DNA from: Sinorhizobium sp. 6-70
Lineage (GTDB): Bacteria; Pseudomonadota; Alphaproteobacteria; Rhizobiales; Rhizobiaceae
Assembly (NCBI RefSeq): GCF_030124375.1
Contig: NZ_JASKLS010000002.1
Coordinates: forward strand, 679,621 to 743,620
Length of the DNA: 64,000 nucleotides
Direction of reading: 5' to 3'
How positions within the stretch are numbered: the first letter of the stretch is position 1; each line of letters begins with the position of its first letter. This document shows positions 8,686 through 17,945 of this stretch, piece after piece. Both the position numbers and the translations under genes were made by a program. Below the pieces are notes generated by a model. It worked only from the letters and a program-made list of their open reading frames with translations, was not told the DNA's origin and searched no databases.

Positions 8686-10577
8686 GGGCGTAGCTCCCTT
8701 GCATCCACCGACTTTCGGGCAAGGACGAAATGCTCGCCGCCGAGATTCGCAGGAAAGAGGGCGTCTTCCTCACCATCGTCCGAGAACTGTACTCCCCACC
8801 GGCGCTTGTCCGAGCCTCCGCTTGCCTGAAGGGCGTCGAAATCGAGCTTCCGGTCGAGATCGGGATAGGGCACGGCCGCCAGCAAGGACTTGGTATAGGG
8901 GTGTACGGGATTGCGCATCAGCGCCTCACGCGGCGCCAGCTCGACGATCCGGCCGGCGCACATCACCGCGATCCGATCCGCCATATAGTCCACCACCGCC
9001 AGATTGTGCGAAATGAAAAGCGACGTCAGCCCCAATTCCTTCTGCAAATCCTTGAGAAGGTTGAGAATCTGGGCCTGCACCGAAACATCGAGCGCCGAAA
9101 CGGGCTCGTCGCAGATCAAGAGCTCCGGAACGAGCGCGAGCGCGCGGGCGATGCCGATGCGCTGCCTCTGGCCGCCGGAGAAACTGTGCGGATAGCGGTT
9201 GATGAAACGCTGGTCGAGGCCGACGGCCTGAAGCAGCGAGCGAACGGTCTCGATCCGCGACTTCGCCGTTCCACGCCCGTGGATCTCGAGCGGCTCACTG
9301 AGAATGTTCTTGACCGTCATGCGCGGCGACAGCGACGAGACCGGGTCCTGGAAGACCATCTGGATTTTCGCGCGCAGCTCCTTCAGCGCCGTGCCGTCGA
9401 GCTTCAGCACGTCGACCGCCCCGCCGCCGTCATTGTAGGTTATCGACCCTGAATCCGGCGTCACCGCCCGCATCAGGATCTTGCTCACCGTCGTCTTGCC
9501 GCAGCCGCTTTCGCCGACGAGGCCGAGGCATTCGCCGCGGCGAATATCGAAGCTGACATTGTCGACGGCGCGGTGCTGGGAAGCGCCGCCCTTGCCGCCG
9601 AACCAACCCGAGCTGCGGGTGGTGAAGGTTTTCGACAGGTTACGGACGGAGATGAGAACGTCGGAGTTGGAGGTCTTTCGCGCCGGTCGATTTCCGAGAA
9701 GGTTTTCAGCCTTGACCGGCACCTCGCGCAGCGCCTTCAACCGCTCGCCGGGCTTCATGTCGAAGTGCGGCACAGCAGCCATCAGTCCCTTCAGATACGG
9801 ATGCTGCGGGTTGCGGAAGATCGCATCGACGGGCCCCGCCTCGACGATATCGCCGTGATAGATGACGACGACTTCGTCGGCCATATTGGCGACGACCCCG
9901 AGATCGTGCGTGATCAGCAGCATGGCCATGTTGAGCTTGGCCTGAAGCTCGCGCAGGAGCTGCAGAATTTGCGCCTGCACCGTAACGTCGAGTGCGGTTG
10001 TCGGCTCATCGGCAATCAAGAGCGCCGGCCGGCAGATCAACGCCATGGCGATCATCGCGCGCTGGCGCATCCCGCCGGAAAGCTCGAACGGGTACATATC
10101 GTAGGCGCGCGGCGGGTTGGAGAATCCGACATAGCCCAGTAGCTGCTCGGTCCTCGCTCTCCGCTCTTCCTTGTCCGCGTCCGTATGTATCGCCAGCACC
10201 TCGGAAATCTGGTTCCCGATCGTGTGGAGCGGCGACAGCGAGGTCATCGGCTCCTGAAAGATCTTGCTGATGCGCGCGCCGCGAACGGCCTGGATATCGC
10301 GCCCGTCAGGCTCGAGCGAGAGCAGATCGACAGGCTTGCCCGCGACCGCGGGGTCGTTGAACAGGACTCGTCCGCCAACCCTCGCAACGCTTGGCAAAAT
10401 GCCCATGATGGCCTGGCTGATCGCCGACTTGCCGGATCCGGACTCACCGACGAGCGCAGTGACCTTCCCTGGAAGAATCCTGAAATTTGCTCCCCTGACG
10501 GCTTCCACTTCACCGCCGAGCACCGAGAATGTGATCCGCAGACCCTCAACCCGCAGCAGGTCCGCCCCTGATGTCAT
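8682..10577 (-). CDS. fused double-domain peptide ABC transporter ATPase
   Basis: This 631-residue protein carries two complete nucleotide-binding domains in tandem, replacing the separate D and F subunits of Opp systems, as in YejF or GsiA. Domain 1 has Walker A GESGSGKS (44-51), signature LSGGMRQR (166-173) and Walker B LLIADE. Domain 2 has GESGCGKT (355-362), FSGGQRQR (466-473) and LLICDE. It is the first gene of the minus-strand operon, with a GAGGGAAG ribosome site before ATG 10577. The 224-base gap upstream (10578-10801) must carry the operon promoter, but I see no convincing -35/-10 pair there. Confidence 0.95.
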   Translation of the reverse strand: MTSGADLLRVEGLRITFSVLGGEVEAVRGANFRILPGKVTALVGESGSGKSAISQAIMGILPSVARVGGRVLFNDPAVAGKPVDLLSLEPDGRDIQAVRGARISKIFQEPMTSLSPLHTIGNQISEVLAIHTDADKEERRARTEQLLGYVGFSNPPRAYDMYPFELSGGMRQRAMIAMALICRPALLIADEPTTALDVTVQAQILQLLRELQAKLNMAMLLITHDLGVVANMADEVVVIYHGDIVEAGPVDAIFRNPQHPYLKGLMAAVPHFDMKPGERLKALREVPVKAENLLGNRPARKTSNSDVLISVRNLSKTFTTRSSGWFGGKGGASQHRAVDNVSFDIRRGECLGLVGESGCGKTTVSKILMRAVTPDSGSITYNDGGGAVDVLKLDGTALKELRAKIQMVFQDPVSSLSPRMTVKNILSEPLEIHGRGTAKSRIETVRSLLQAVGLDQRFINRYPHSFSGGQRQRIGIARALALVPELLICDEPVSALDVSVQAQILNLLKDLQKELGLTSLFISHNLAVVDYMADRIAVMCAGRIVELAPREALMRNPVHPYTKSLLAAVPYPDLDRKLDFDALQASGGSDKRRWGVQFSDDGEEDALFPANLGGEHFVLARKSVDARELRP

Positions 10578-10801
10578 TGCAGCACGCTTCCCTCACTACC
10601 CCAGAGCGCCGTACGTTGTCCCAAAACGCACATGGACGCTCTCCTTCTTTGGTTCTACGCATCGTTTCCATCGAAGGGCGTTTCCACCCTCCGGCGATGC
10701 TATAGCGTCCGACACCAAAAAAAGAGTAGCCTAGCTTCAGCAGGCTGTCCAGCACGCCCCCGGAAGCGTCAGAAGGGCCGCTGCTGCGCGGCCAAGGCGA
10801 C

Positions 10802-11770
10802 TTATGAGAACGGGCAAATGCCGTTCGTCAGGACGTCGGCACACCGTGTCGACCGGCGGAAATCATCGTAGTAAAGCGTCCAGTCGGTCTTGTCCGCCGC
10901 CCGATATGGCCCGAACTTGAAATACTGATTCTGGCCGAGCCCCTTATCCGCATGGCCGATATGTCCCTTCACTGTAATGACCGGCTGACCATTGGCGAAC
11001 AGCTCGATGTGTCCGGACCCGTCGGGACCCGGCTTGGTGAAGACAGCGAAGTCGATCCAGCCGGACTTCGGATCGGGAAGGGGATTGCCGTGATTGGTGA
11101 CGGTAACCCCAGTTGTGCATGAATTGAAAAGTCGGCCGTCTTCGGGCTTCCAGTTTGCATCGGCCGCGACCAGCATGCGCATCTGATTGAGGTCGGGTCG
11201 CAACCACACGGGAACCTGGCCTGGCGCGCAGTTCGCCGGCGTGTTCTGCGGTCCGGTGGACACCGGCGGCAGATAATTGGTCTCAACGGTAACGAAGAGC
11301 TTACCCAAGCTCATACGGAACGCCAGAAAGGGGCTGAAGTCTCCATTGGCACCGTGGTCGATTTCGCGTTTCCATTGCGCAATGAGGTAGCGATGGTCTC
11401 CACTCGGTACCGGATCGGCGAACTTGACCGAAAAGCCGTACCAGACACCCTGGTCGTAAGGCACACGCAACGCGGTCTTCTCCCAGATCTCCGCCCGCTC
11501 GCTGCACCCGTCGTCCGACGGCGGGCATTTCGGTACGATGGACAGTTTCAGACCACCATTTCCGGTGCGTTTGACGTCGCTCTGGAACACATAGGAACCG
11601 GCGCTCTGTTCGAAGTTGTCGCGATAGTAGAGCCCGCCTTCGGGGGCGAAATCCTCACCCTCGAACCCGTCGACCAGCATCTGTCCCGGGGTCGCTTGCT
11701 GTTCCGTCGATTGGGCATGCGCAACACTTGTCGCAGCAAGGGCTGCGGCCAGAAAAACCACGCGGAACAT
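10802..11770 (-). CDS. secreted polysaccharide lyase-like protein
   Basis: This 322-residue protein has a Sec signal (hydrophobic run then SVAHA, cleavage near residue 19-20). The mature part resembles the bacterial polysaccharide-lyase family with a jelly-roll fold (heparin-lyase-I/glucuronan-lyase-like). Typical stretches are YLIAQWKREIDHGANGDFSP and QNQYFKFGPYR before a C-terminal LYYDDF. It would cleave acidic polysaccharide outside the cytoplasm. An AAGGAGG ribosome site fixes the ATG. It ends 224 bases before the ABC operon and lies 31 bases downstream of the cyclase gene, so those two may share a transcript. Confidence 0.8.
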   Translation of the reverse strand: MFRVVFLAAALAATSVAHAQSTEQQATPGQMLVDGFEGEDFAPEGGLYYRDNFEQSAGSYVFQSDVKRTGNGGLKLSIVPKCPPSDDGCSERAEIWEKTALRVPYDQGVWYGFSVKFADPVPSGDHRYLIAQWKREIDHGANGDFSPFLAFRMSLGKLFVTVETNYLPPVSTGPQNTPANCAPGQVPVWLRPDLNQMRMLVAADANWKPEDGRLFNSCTTGVTVTNHGNPLPDPKSGWIDFAVFTKPGPDGSGHIELFANGQPVITVKGHIGHADKGLGQNQYFKFGPYRAADKTDWTLYYDDFRRSTRCADVLTNGICPFS

Positions 11771-11801
11771 CGAACCTCCTTAAACCAAGCATCTTGTCGA
11801 G

Positions 11802-13151
11802 CTATTGCAGCATCTTGTCGATGAGGCCGCGCGGCCCCGGCGACTGCTTCGTATTGCGATAGAGCAACATGACATGCTCCGCCTCGGAAAGTCCATCCTG
11901 AGTTGCATCGTCGGGGCGCTCCTCCGCGATCGCCGCAAGCGCCGCATCCTTGGGATAGAGGATGGTGAACTTTTGCCGCACGCCGCGCAATTTCTCCTGT
12001 CCGAGCGTCGCCCAATCGCCGCCGCAATAATTGACGAAGGCCTCGCTGGCGACGACGTTATGAGCGTATTTCTTCGTCAGGTTCTGGAGCCGCTGCACCT
12101 CGTTCACCGCCGAGCCGAAGACCGAAAAGGTCAGCCGGTCGCGAAGCCCGACATTGCCGAACATGACGTTACCGACATGGAGACCGATTCCGTAGCCGAT
12201 CGGATCGCGCCCCTGTTTCTTTCTTTCCGCGTTCAGCGCCGCCACACGGGCCGTCGCCGCGCTCACCGCCGCGAGCGCCTCGCGGCTGGCAATTTCCGAC
12301 GGTTCCTTGTGACGGCCGCATGGGTAGACGGCAATGAACCCGTCTCCGACGAAGCTCAGGATCTGCCCGCCGTTTCGATTGAACGGCGTCGCGATCGCAT
12401 CGAAGAAACCGTTGAGCGTCTCGATATAGGCCTGGCGACCCTCCTTCTCCGCGAGCATGGTCGATCCCCGCATGTCCGCCATCACCAGAACGGCGCGAAC
12501 CGTCTCGCCGTCGCCGCGCCGGACCTGCCCGCTCATCACGCGCCGTCCGGCATTGGCGCCGAGATACGTCGTCAGCATGTTGTCGGCGAGCTTGCCGAGG
12601 ACGGCGACCTTGGCAGCAACCGCAAGATGGTTCTGAAGCTTGAGCAGCGCCGCGATCACGTCGTCGGTGAAGCCGCCATGGCGATCCGTCGTCCAGGACC
12701 CCACCATGCCGTGCTCGGAGTCGGTCCCGAGCGGCTGCATAAAGGCGAGATAGTCGGTGGCTCCATGCTCCTTCAGCTCATCGAAAATCGGAAACTCCGA
12801 GGGCTCTGACGGATCGATGCGCCGCCTCACGTGGTCGAGGTTGTTGTTGAGCAGATAATAATAGGGGCTGCGCAGAAACCGGTCGGGATTGAGAGCCAAC
12901 TCCTCATGGCGCAAACCGCTGACCTCGACGCCCTTGCCGCGCCACCAGGTAAAACCGAGCGCGTCGTAGAGCGGATGGAGCATCGAGAAGGATAGATGGA
13001 CGCGCATGAGCGGCAGGCCGGCGGCGGCCAGCCGCTCGCAGAAGCCTCGCACGAGGGTTTCGAGCGTCTCGTCGCTCAAGGAGGCTCGCATGAGCCAGGC
13101 TGCGACCTTGTCCAGAAGAATCTCGGAAACGCTGTTGTTGATCGGGCCCAT
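11802..13151 (-). CDS. class III adenylate/guanylate cyclase-like protein with altered substrate residues
   Basis: This 449-residue soluble protein has an N-terminal region of about 200 residues of the type found in rhizobial cyclases, then a class III cyclase domain (about 218-378). Both metal-binding aspartates are present (ADMRGST, D226; FVGDG, D270), as are N350 and R354 of the VNxxxR helix. The residues that select the base are changed: the usual Lys before the GD turn is S266 and the usual Asp of GDxVN is S347. I chose ATG 13151, which follows a GAGGA ribosome site. It may make an atypical cyclic nucleotide or be catalytically weak. Confidence 0.85.
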   Translation of the reverse strand: MGPINNSVSEILLDKVAAWLMRASLSDETLETLVRGFCERLAAAGLPLMRVHLSFSMLHPLYDALGFTWWRGKGVEVSGLRHEELALNPDRFLRSPYYYLLNNNLDHVRRRIDPSEPSEFPIFDELKEHGATDYLAFMQPLGTDSEHGMVGSWTTDRHGGFTDDVIAALLKLQNHLAVAAKVAVLGKLADNMLTTYLGANAGRRVMSGQVRRGDGETVRAVLVMADMRGSTMLAEKEGRQAYIETLNGFFDAIATPFNRNGGQILSFVGDGFIAVYPCGRHKEPSEIASREALAAVSAATARVAALNAERKKQGRDPIGYGIGLHVGNVMFGNVGLRDRLTFSVFGSAVNEVQRLQNLTKKYAHNVVASEAFVNYCGGDWATLGQEKLRGVRQKFTILYPKDAALAAIAEERPDDATQDGLSEAEHVMLLYRNTKQSPGPRGLIDKMLQ

Positions 13152-13541
13152 GGCATTCCTCACTATCGGCATGACGGTCAACACCGACGGCTATCGCGCG
13201 GGCCCTGCAATCAAGGCCGCGTCCACCTGTGATGCCCGTTGTAACGAACGGCGTGTGCCGCGCCTGGCGGCAGTTGTTGCGGCGATTGAATCGCTGCACT
13301 TCCTGCCTGGAGATATTCACCGGCGAGCGCGATTTCCAGAGACGTTCGAAATTTTTGATCATGCATCGATGGTACACGGGATTGATCGCATAATTGCACC
13401 CTGCAATTGTTGGGGTTGCCTACGGCTCCCCGCCCCTGCGCTTGACTTGCGACGCCTTTCTCGCCAACAAAACGGCGACATTTTCCGGCAATCGGGATCG
13501 TTGCAATCGCCCGCCCTGCCCCTGACAGATGGAACCCTATC
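13152..13541. other. 390-base divergent intergenic region
   Basis: This gap separates the divergently transcribed cyclase and nucleotide-sugar dehydrogenase genes and must hold both promoters. A CTTGAC hexamer at 13441-13446 reads toward the dehydrogenase but has no clear -10 partner. No open frame here looks coding. Confidence 0.5.
13392..13408. promoter_or_regulatory. inverted repeat AATTGC-N5-GCAATT
   Basis: Perfect six-base arms flank a five-base spacer in the middle of the divergent cyclase/dehydrogenase gap. The size and placement fit an operator for a dimeric regulator, but no regulator is known from the sequence. Confidence 0.35.
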
Positions 13542-14879
13542 TTGACCTCCCTTCCTCACGACAGGCTGCTTGAATCGATCTCAGCGCGCCAGGCACGCGT
13601 CGGCGTCATCGGCCTCGGCTATGTCGGCCTGCCGCTCGCCGTCGCGGTGGCACGCTCCGGCTTTCCGGTGACCGGTTTCGACATCGATCCCGCGAAGATC
13701 GTCGCCCTGGACGGCGGCCGCTCCTATATCGAGGCGGTGACCGATGAGGCGCTTGGCCGCGAGATCACCGCGGGACGGTTCCGTTCGACGACCGATTTCT
13801 CCGATCTTGCCCTGTGCGACGTGATCGTCATCTGCGTGCCGACGCCTTTGACCAAACATCGCGATCCCGACCTCTCTTTTGTAGAGGGGACGGCACGCTC
13901 GATCGCCGCCACGCTGAGGCCCGGCCAGCTCGTCGTTCTCGAATCAACCACCTATCCCGGCACGACCGACGGCGTCGTCCGTTCGATCCTGGAAGAAACG
14001 GGGCTGAAGTCCGGCGAGGACTTCTTCATCGGCTTCTCGCCGGAGCGCGAAGACCCGGGCAACCGCGCCTTTGAAACCGCGAGCATCCCGAAAATCGTCG
14101 CCGGTGACGGCTCGCTGGCCGCGGCCCTGATGCAGCAATTCTACGGCGCCGTGATCAAAACCGTCGTCCCGGTCTCCTCGAACGCCACGGCCGAAGCCGT
14201 AAAGCTTACCGAAAACATCTTCCGCGCCGTCAACATTGCCCTCGTCAACGAGCTCAAGGTTGTCTACGAGGCCATGGGGATCGACATCTGGGAAGTCATC
14301 GAAGCGGCCAAGACGAAGCCGTTCGGCTATATGCCCTTCTACCCGGGACCGGGGCTCGGCGGCCATTGCATCCCGATCGACCCCTTCTACCTCACCTGGA
14401 AATCCCGCGAATACGAGCTGCCGACCCGCTTCATCGAACTCGCCGGCGAGATCAATTCGGCAATGCCGCGCCATGTCGTTAGCCGGCTCGCCGAGGCGCT
14501 CGACAGGCGGCAGGGCAAGGCGCTGAGCCGCTCGAACGTTCTCGTCATTGGTCTCGCCTACAAAAAGAACGTGCCGGATATTCGCGAAAGCCCCTCGCTG
14601 AGACTGATCGAGCTCATCGAGGAGCGCGGCGGCAGCGCTGCCTTCTACGATCCGCATGTCGAAGAGATCCCCCCGACCCGCGAGCATCTCGCCTTGAAGG
14701 GCCGGCGATCGATCCCCTTCGACAATGATAGCGTACGCCGGTTCGATGCCGTGCTTATCGCGACGGACCATGACGGGATCGACTACAAGGCGCTGGCGGA
14801 TTGGGCACCGCTGATCGTCGATACGCGCAACATTTTTGCGCGGCTCGGCATTGTTGCGGACCACGTGGTCAAGGCCTGA
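13542..14879 (+). CDS. UDP-N-acetylglucosamine 6-dehydrogenase (WbpA-type)
   Basis: This 445-residue NAD-dependent enzyme oxidises C6 of a UDP-HexNAc to the uronic acid. It has the dinucleotide loop VIGLGYVGLP (22-31), the KLTENIFR helix (221-228) and the catalytic cysteine in GPGLGGHCIPID (C276). The block around that cysteine closely matches UDP-GlcNAc dehydrogenases of the WbpA type rather than UDP-glucose dehydrogenases. The start is uncertain: a TTG at 13542 gives a full-length N-terminus and no in-frame ATG lies nearby. It would supply an acidic sugar, which fits the lyases encoded in this window. Confidence 0.9.
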   Translation: MTSLPHDRLLESISARQARVGVIGLGYVGLPLAVAVARSGFPVTGFDIDPAKIVALDGGRSYIEAVTDEALGREITAGRFRSTTDFSDLALCDVIVICVPTPLTKHRDPDLSFVEGTARSIAATLRPGQLVVLESTTYPGTTDGVVRSILEETGLKSGEDFFIGFSPEREDPGNRAFETASIPKIVAGDGSLAAALMQQFYGAVIKTVVPVSSNATAEAVKLTENIFRAVNIALVNELKVVYEAMGIDIWEVIEAAKTKPFGYMPFYPGPGLGGHCIPIDPFYLTWKSREYELPTRFIELAGEINSAMPRHVVSRLAEALDRRQGKALSRSNVLVIGLAYKKNVPDIRESPSLRLIELIEERGGSAAFYDPHVEEIPPTREHLALKGRRSIPFDNDSVRRFDAVLIATDHDGIDYKALADWAPLIVDTRNIFARLGIVADHVVKA

Positions 14880-14903
14880 TCCCTCGCGAGCGGCCGGTCG
14901 CCT

Positions 14904-16067
14904 TCAGCCAACTGGAGCGAGCGCCGCCTTGAGGTTCTTCGCCGCCATGGCGTAGCCGCCGGCTGCCCCGTCGATGAAATGCACGTGATCGCGGCTCATG
15001 GCCGCCGGTACGATACAGGTCATCAGCGCGGAATCCTGCTGATGCAAGCCGTAGCTCGAGACACCGGCCTCGGCAGCCCTCTTCAGCCGTTCCTCGATCT
15101 GGCGCAGCCGCTCGATGCCGATATCGATCGTCATCTTCAGCCCGTCGTCGAATTTGCGGAAATCGGAGTTTCTGACCAGGTCGCGCTTGTATTGCGTCGT
15201 ATCGAACTTGCCGATGTTCCACCCCAACTTGAAGCACACGAACAGCATCACGCTCTGCAGGGTGATCCACGACCAGGCGAGAAGACGTCGGCCTTTCCGC
15301 GCCACGGCGCGCGACTCGACTGCAACCCCTTGCATCGACAGCCGAGGCTCGGGACCGTTTTCCGGCACCGGATGCCCGCCTCGTTCCTCGCCTTCGGCCA
15401 ATGCCACGATGTCGCCAACAAGTGCCTGGAATTCCGGACCATTGCCAAGCAGACCCGGGACCGCAATGATCGACACGATGGCCCCATGGCGGGAGACAAT
15501 CGGATTCCAACGGCAGGACAGCCCCGTCAGATCCGGCCTGCTTCCGGCCGCCGCGGCCTCGATCTGGTAGCGTCCGGCCTTCATTTCCGCCTCTGCCCAA
15601 CTGGCACCGCCGCCGGAAAACATCGCGTAGGAGACCTCCTCGCTCGCCTTGAAGCGCGCGACGCGCATGTCGCGCCCGCTGGCGCGGATGTCGGCGACCG
15701 GAACAAGTGCTGCCCGCAGTTCGAGGCCAAGCTCTTCCGCGACCCAGGTCTTCGCGGCGGCCAATGCTGCACGCGCCTTAGGCGCCATTGACGCGGGTAT
15801 TGCCGCAAGCGCCCCGTCGCCTCCGAAAACGAAAGGCAGGTTTCTTTCGTCGAGCGCATTCATCAACGCCGATATGACGCTTGCGCCCGCCATGTTGACG
15901 CTTTTGTAACGACCCTCCGCAATGGCGCTGGTCGAATCGACGATGTCAGCGACCGCCAGCACCCATCCATCCGGCAAGGGCCGATAGTTGGCCTCGTCGG
16001 CAACCCCCTCGAATGCCTCGAAAAGGGGCAGGCCGTCGTAGAACTGCATACCAGTCGCCTGCGCCAT
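14904..16067 (-). CDS. DUF3095-type cyclase-like protein
   Basis: This 387-residue protein fits the DUF3095 family as I remember it. Its N-terminal half has VADIVDST (39-46) and FVFGGDG (79-85), which mirror the two metal-binding strands of class III nucleotidyl cyclases. A hydrophobic stretch near residue 270 (WSWITLQSVMLFVCF) may touch the membrane. The family has no established reaction that I know of. I chose ATG 16067 over an in-frame TTG at 16079 because the GAAAGG ribosome site abuts the TTG and lies about twelve bases before the ATG. It converges on the dehydrogenase gene with a 24-base gap. Confidence 0.75.
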   Translation of the reverse strand: MAQATGMQFYDGLPLFEAFEGVADEANYRPLPDGWVLAVADIVDSTSAIAEGRYKSVNMAGASVISALMNALDERNLPFVFGGDGALAAIPASMAPKARAALAAAKTWVAEELGLELRAALVPVADIRASGRDMRVARFKASEEVSYAMFSGGGASWAEAEMKAGRYQIEAAAAGSRPDLTGLSCRWNPIVSRHGAIVSIIAVPGLLGNGPEFQALVGDIVALAEGEERGGHPVPENGPEPRLSMQGVAVESRAVARKGRRLLAWSWITLQSVMLFVCFKLGWNIGKFDTTQYKRDLVRNSDFRKFDDGLKMTIDIGIERLRQIEERLKRAAEAGVSSYGLHQQDSALMTCIVPAAMSRDHVHFIDGAAGGYAMAAKNLKAALAPVG

Positions 16068-16321
16068 GACCGCGTCCAACCTTTCGACTTTAGCCCAATG
16101 CGCTCGGGAATCGCTTTATTCTTCTTCGCTTCGCTCTAAATCACGTTAGATCGGAAGATAAAGTTTCAAAACAGTCTTTGGAGAGCAGGACTTAGAAATA
16201 AAGCAACCCCTACAATCTAATTGGACCTTATGCCGTTGCAGGACCCTTATGATCTGTGCTTGTCTAAGGAAATGCACGCAGGCAAAAGCGCCGAGGCGAG
16301 CAGGACGAAGCCAAAACGGGA

Positions 16322-17152
16322 ATGCAGGAAAACACCTTTCGAGTGCGGTTCTGGGGAGTGCGAGGCAGTTTGCCGGTATCCGGCGAACAATTTCTACGCT
16401 ATGGAGGCAATACACCCTGCATCGAAGTCCGTTGCGGCAGCGAAGTTCTGCTGTTCGACGCCGGCTCAGGGTTGCGCGAAGCCGGCGTGGCGCTCACGTT
16501 GGAGGGCGTCTCGGCATTCGACCTCTTCTTCACGCATAGCCACTACGATCACATCATCGGCCTCCCCTATTTCAAACCGATCTATAATTGCAGCACGGCC
16601 GTGCGTTTCTGGTCCGGCCATCTTTACGGCCGGATGAGCACCAAGAGAATGGTCGGCGAGTTCATGCGGCCTCCTTGGTTCCCGGTCGATACCGGCATCT
16701 GCCAGGCGAGCATGGACACTGTCGACTTTCGCCCGGGAGACGTGCTCGCGCCCCGCAAAGGCGTTACCATCCGCACGATGAGCCTCAATCACCCGGGCGG
16801 GTGCGTCGGGTACAGGATCGACTGGGGCGGCCGTGCCGTCGCCTTGATCTATGACACCGAACACGAGGCCGGCATTCTCGATCCCGCACTCCTCGAGTTC
16901 ATCGCCGGTGCCGACCTTATGGTCTACGACTGCACCTATCTCGAGTCGGAAATGCCAACCTATCGCGGCTATGGACACTCGACCGGCATGCACGGCGCCA
17001 AGCTGGCGCAAGCGGCCGGCGTGCGGCGCCTGGCAATGTTCCATCACGATCCGTCACGGACGGATCTCGAGCTCGCGGCGATGGAACAGGAGGTGCAGGG
17101 CTTTTTCGACGGCGCCTTCGCAGCCCGCGACCACCAGATCATCGAGCTATGA
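16322..17152 (+). CDS. metallo-beta-lactamase-fold hydrolase
   Basis: This 276-residue protein carries the HxHxDH metal site (HSHYDH, 72-77), a third histidine (LNHPGG, H157), the bridging aspartate (IYDTEH, D178) and a late histidine pair (MFHHDPSRTD, about 239-248). The layout is that of RNase Z and cyclic-nucleotide phosphodiesterase relatives. A phosphodiester substrate is plausible, and the nearby cyclase-like genes make a cyclic nucleotide attractive, but this is inference. Its 3' end overlaps the converging deacetylase gene by 14 bases. The gap upstream (16068-16321) is AT-rich and divergent. Confidence 0.82.
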   Translation: MQENTFRVRFWGVRGSLPVSGEQFLRYGGNTPCIEVRCGSEVLLFDAGSGLREAGVALTLEGVSAFDLFFTHSHYDHIIGLPYFKPIYNCSTAVRFWSGHLYGRMSTKRMVGEFMRPPWFPVDTGICQASMDTVDFRPGDVLAPRKGVTIRTMSLNHPGGCVGYRIDWGGRAVALIYDTEHEAGILDPALLEFIAGADLMVYDCTYLESEMPTYRGYGHSTGMHGAKLAQAAGVRRLAMFHHDPSRTDLELAAMEQEVQGFFDGAFAARDHQIIEL

Positions 17153-17945
17153 GGTCGCCTCCCCTGCGCCAGCGGCAGGCGGGGTGCACGGCGGTCAGCT
17201 CGAACAATCGCGACAAAAACTGCCATACGCTCTCGTCATGGACCAGATGGTGCGTGAGAATGCCGACCGTCTCCTCGTCGAGGTTCATCTCGTCCAGGCG
17301 CCGTACGATGTCGTGAATGATTTCCCGGTGATCCCGACAGCCGCGCGTTCCGTGCCAGTCCATCACGTCGACATGCGTGTTGACGAGGCTGAGACCGGGT
17401 CGGGGAAAAGCCGATGCGATCGAACCGGGCTTCATGGTCTTTGCACCATCCGGATTGCTCGGGCTCCTTTCGGGGCCGAAGACCGAAAGGGCCGTGAAGC
17501 CGATGTCGGGCAGCCCCGCGAGAAGCGCCAGATCGATCCGGTTCCATGGCGGGACGAGAAGCGGGACGAAAGAGGACGGATGGAGCGCGCTGAGACGGGA
17601 GTACCCCTTGTCCAGTTCGTCAAGAACGGCCTCTCGCGGCCGGTGGCCGCCGAGCTCCTGCCGCTTTTCCGCCGGCGGCGCATGGTTTTGATGCGTCCAG
17701 CCGTGAACGGCAATGCTGATATCGTCACGGCTGGCGAGGTAATGCGAGAGCTCGCCGCTCGTGTGCGCCGGGATCACGGCCAAGGTGATCGGCACAGAAA
17801 AACGATCCGCCAAATCCACCAGCCGGTCGAGCGCCGCCGTCGGCGCAACAGCATCGTCGTCGCGCAGCCAAAAATCGGCGCGCCGCCCGGCGGCCCGCAA
17901 ACGATCCAGCCTGTCGACCATCGGCTGCCAGATCGACGTGTCCAT
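17139..17945 (-). CDS. NodB-fold polysaccharide deacetylase-like protein
   Basis: This 268-residue protein resembles polysaccharide deacetylases of the NodB fold. The metal motif residues appear intact: an aspartate cluster in WLRDDDA (29-31) and an HxxxH in VHGWTHQNH (H81, H85). A later PPWNR stretch fits motif 3. No signal peptide is seen, so it probably acts on a cytoplasmic lipid-linked or nucleotide sugar. The ATG at 17945 overlaps the upstream glycosyltransferase stop by one base (TAATG), so the two are translationally coupled. Confidence 0.82.
   Translation of the reverse strand: MDTSIWQPMVDRLDRLRAAGRRADFWLRDDDAVAPTAALDRLVDLADRFSVPITLAVIPAHTSGELSHYLASRDDISIAVHGWTHQNHAPPAEKRQELGGHRPREAVLDELDKGYSRLSALHPSSFVPLLVPPWNRIDLALLAGLPDIGFTALSVFGPERSPSNPDGAKTMKPGSIASAFPRPGLSLVNTHVDVMDWHGTRGCRDHREIIHDIVRRLDEMNLDEETVGILTHHLVHDESVWQFLSRLFELTAVHPACRWRRGGDLIAR

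Noticed and set aside
12340..12360. Treating the 12-13 kb protein as a pseudoenzyme
   Set aside because: Both metal aspartates, N350 and R354 are retained, so loss of activity cannot be concluded from the two serine substitutions alone.
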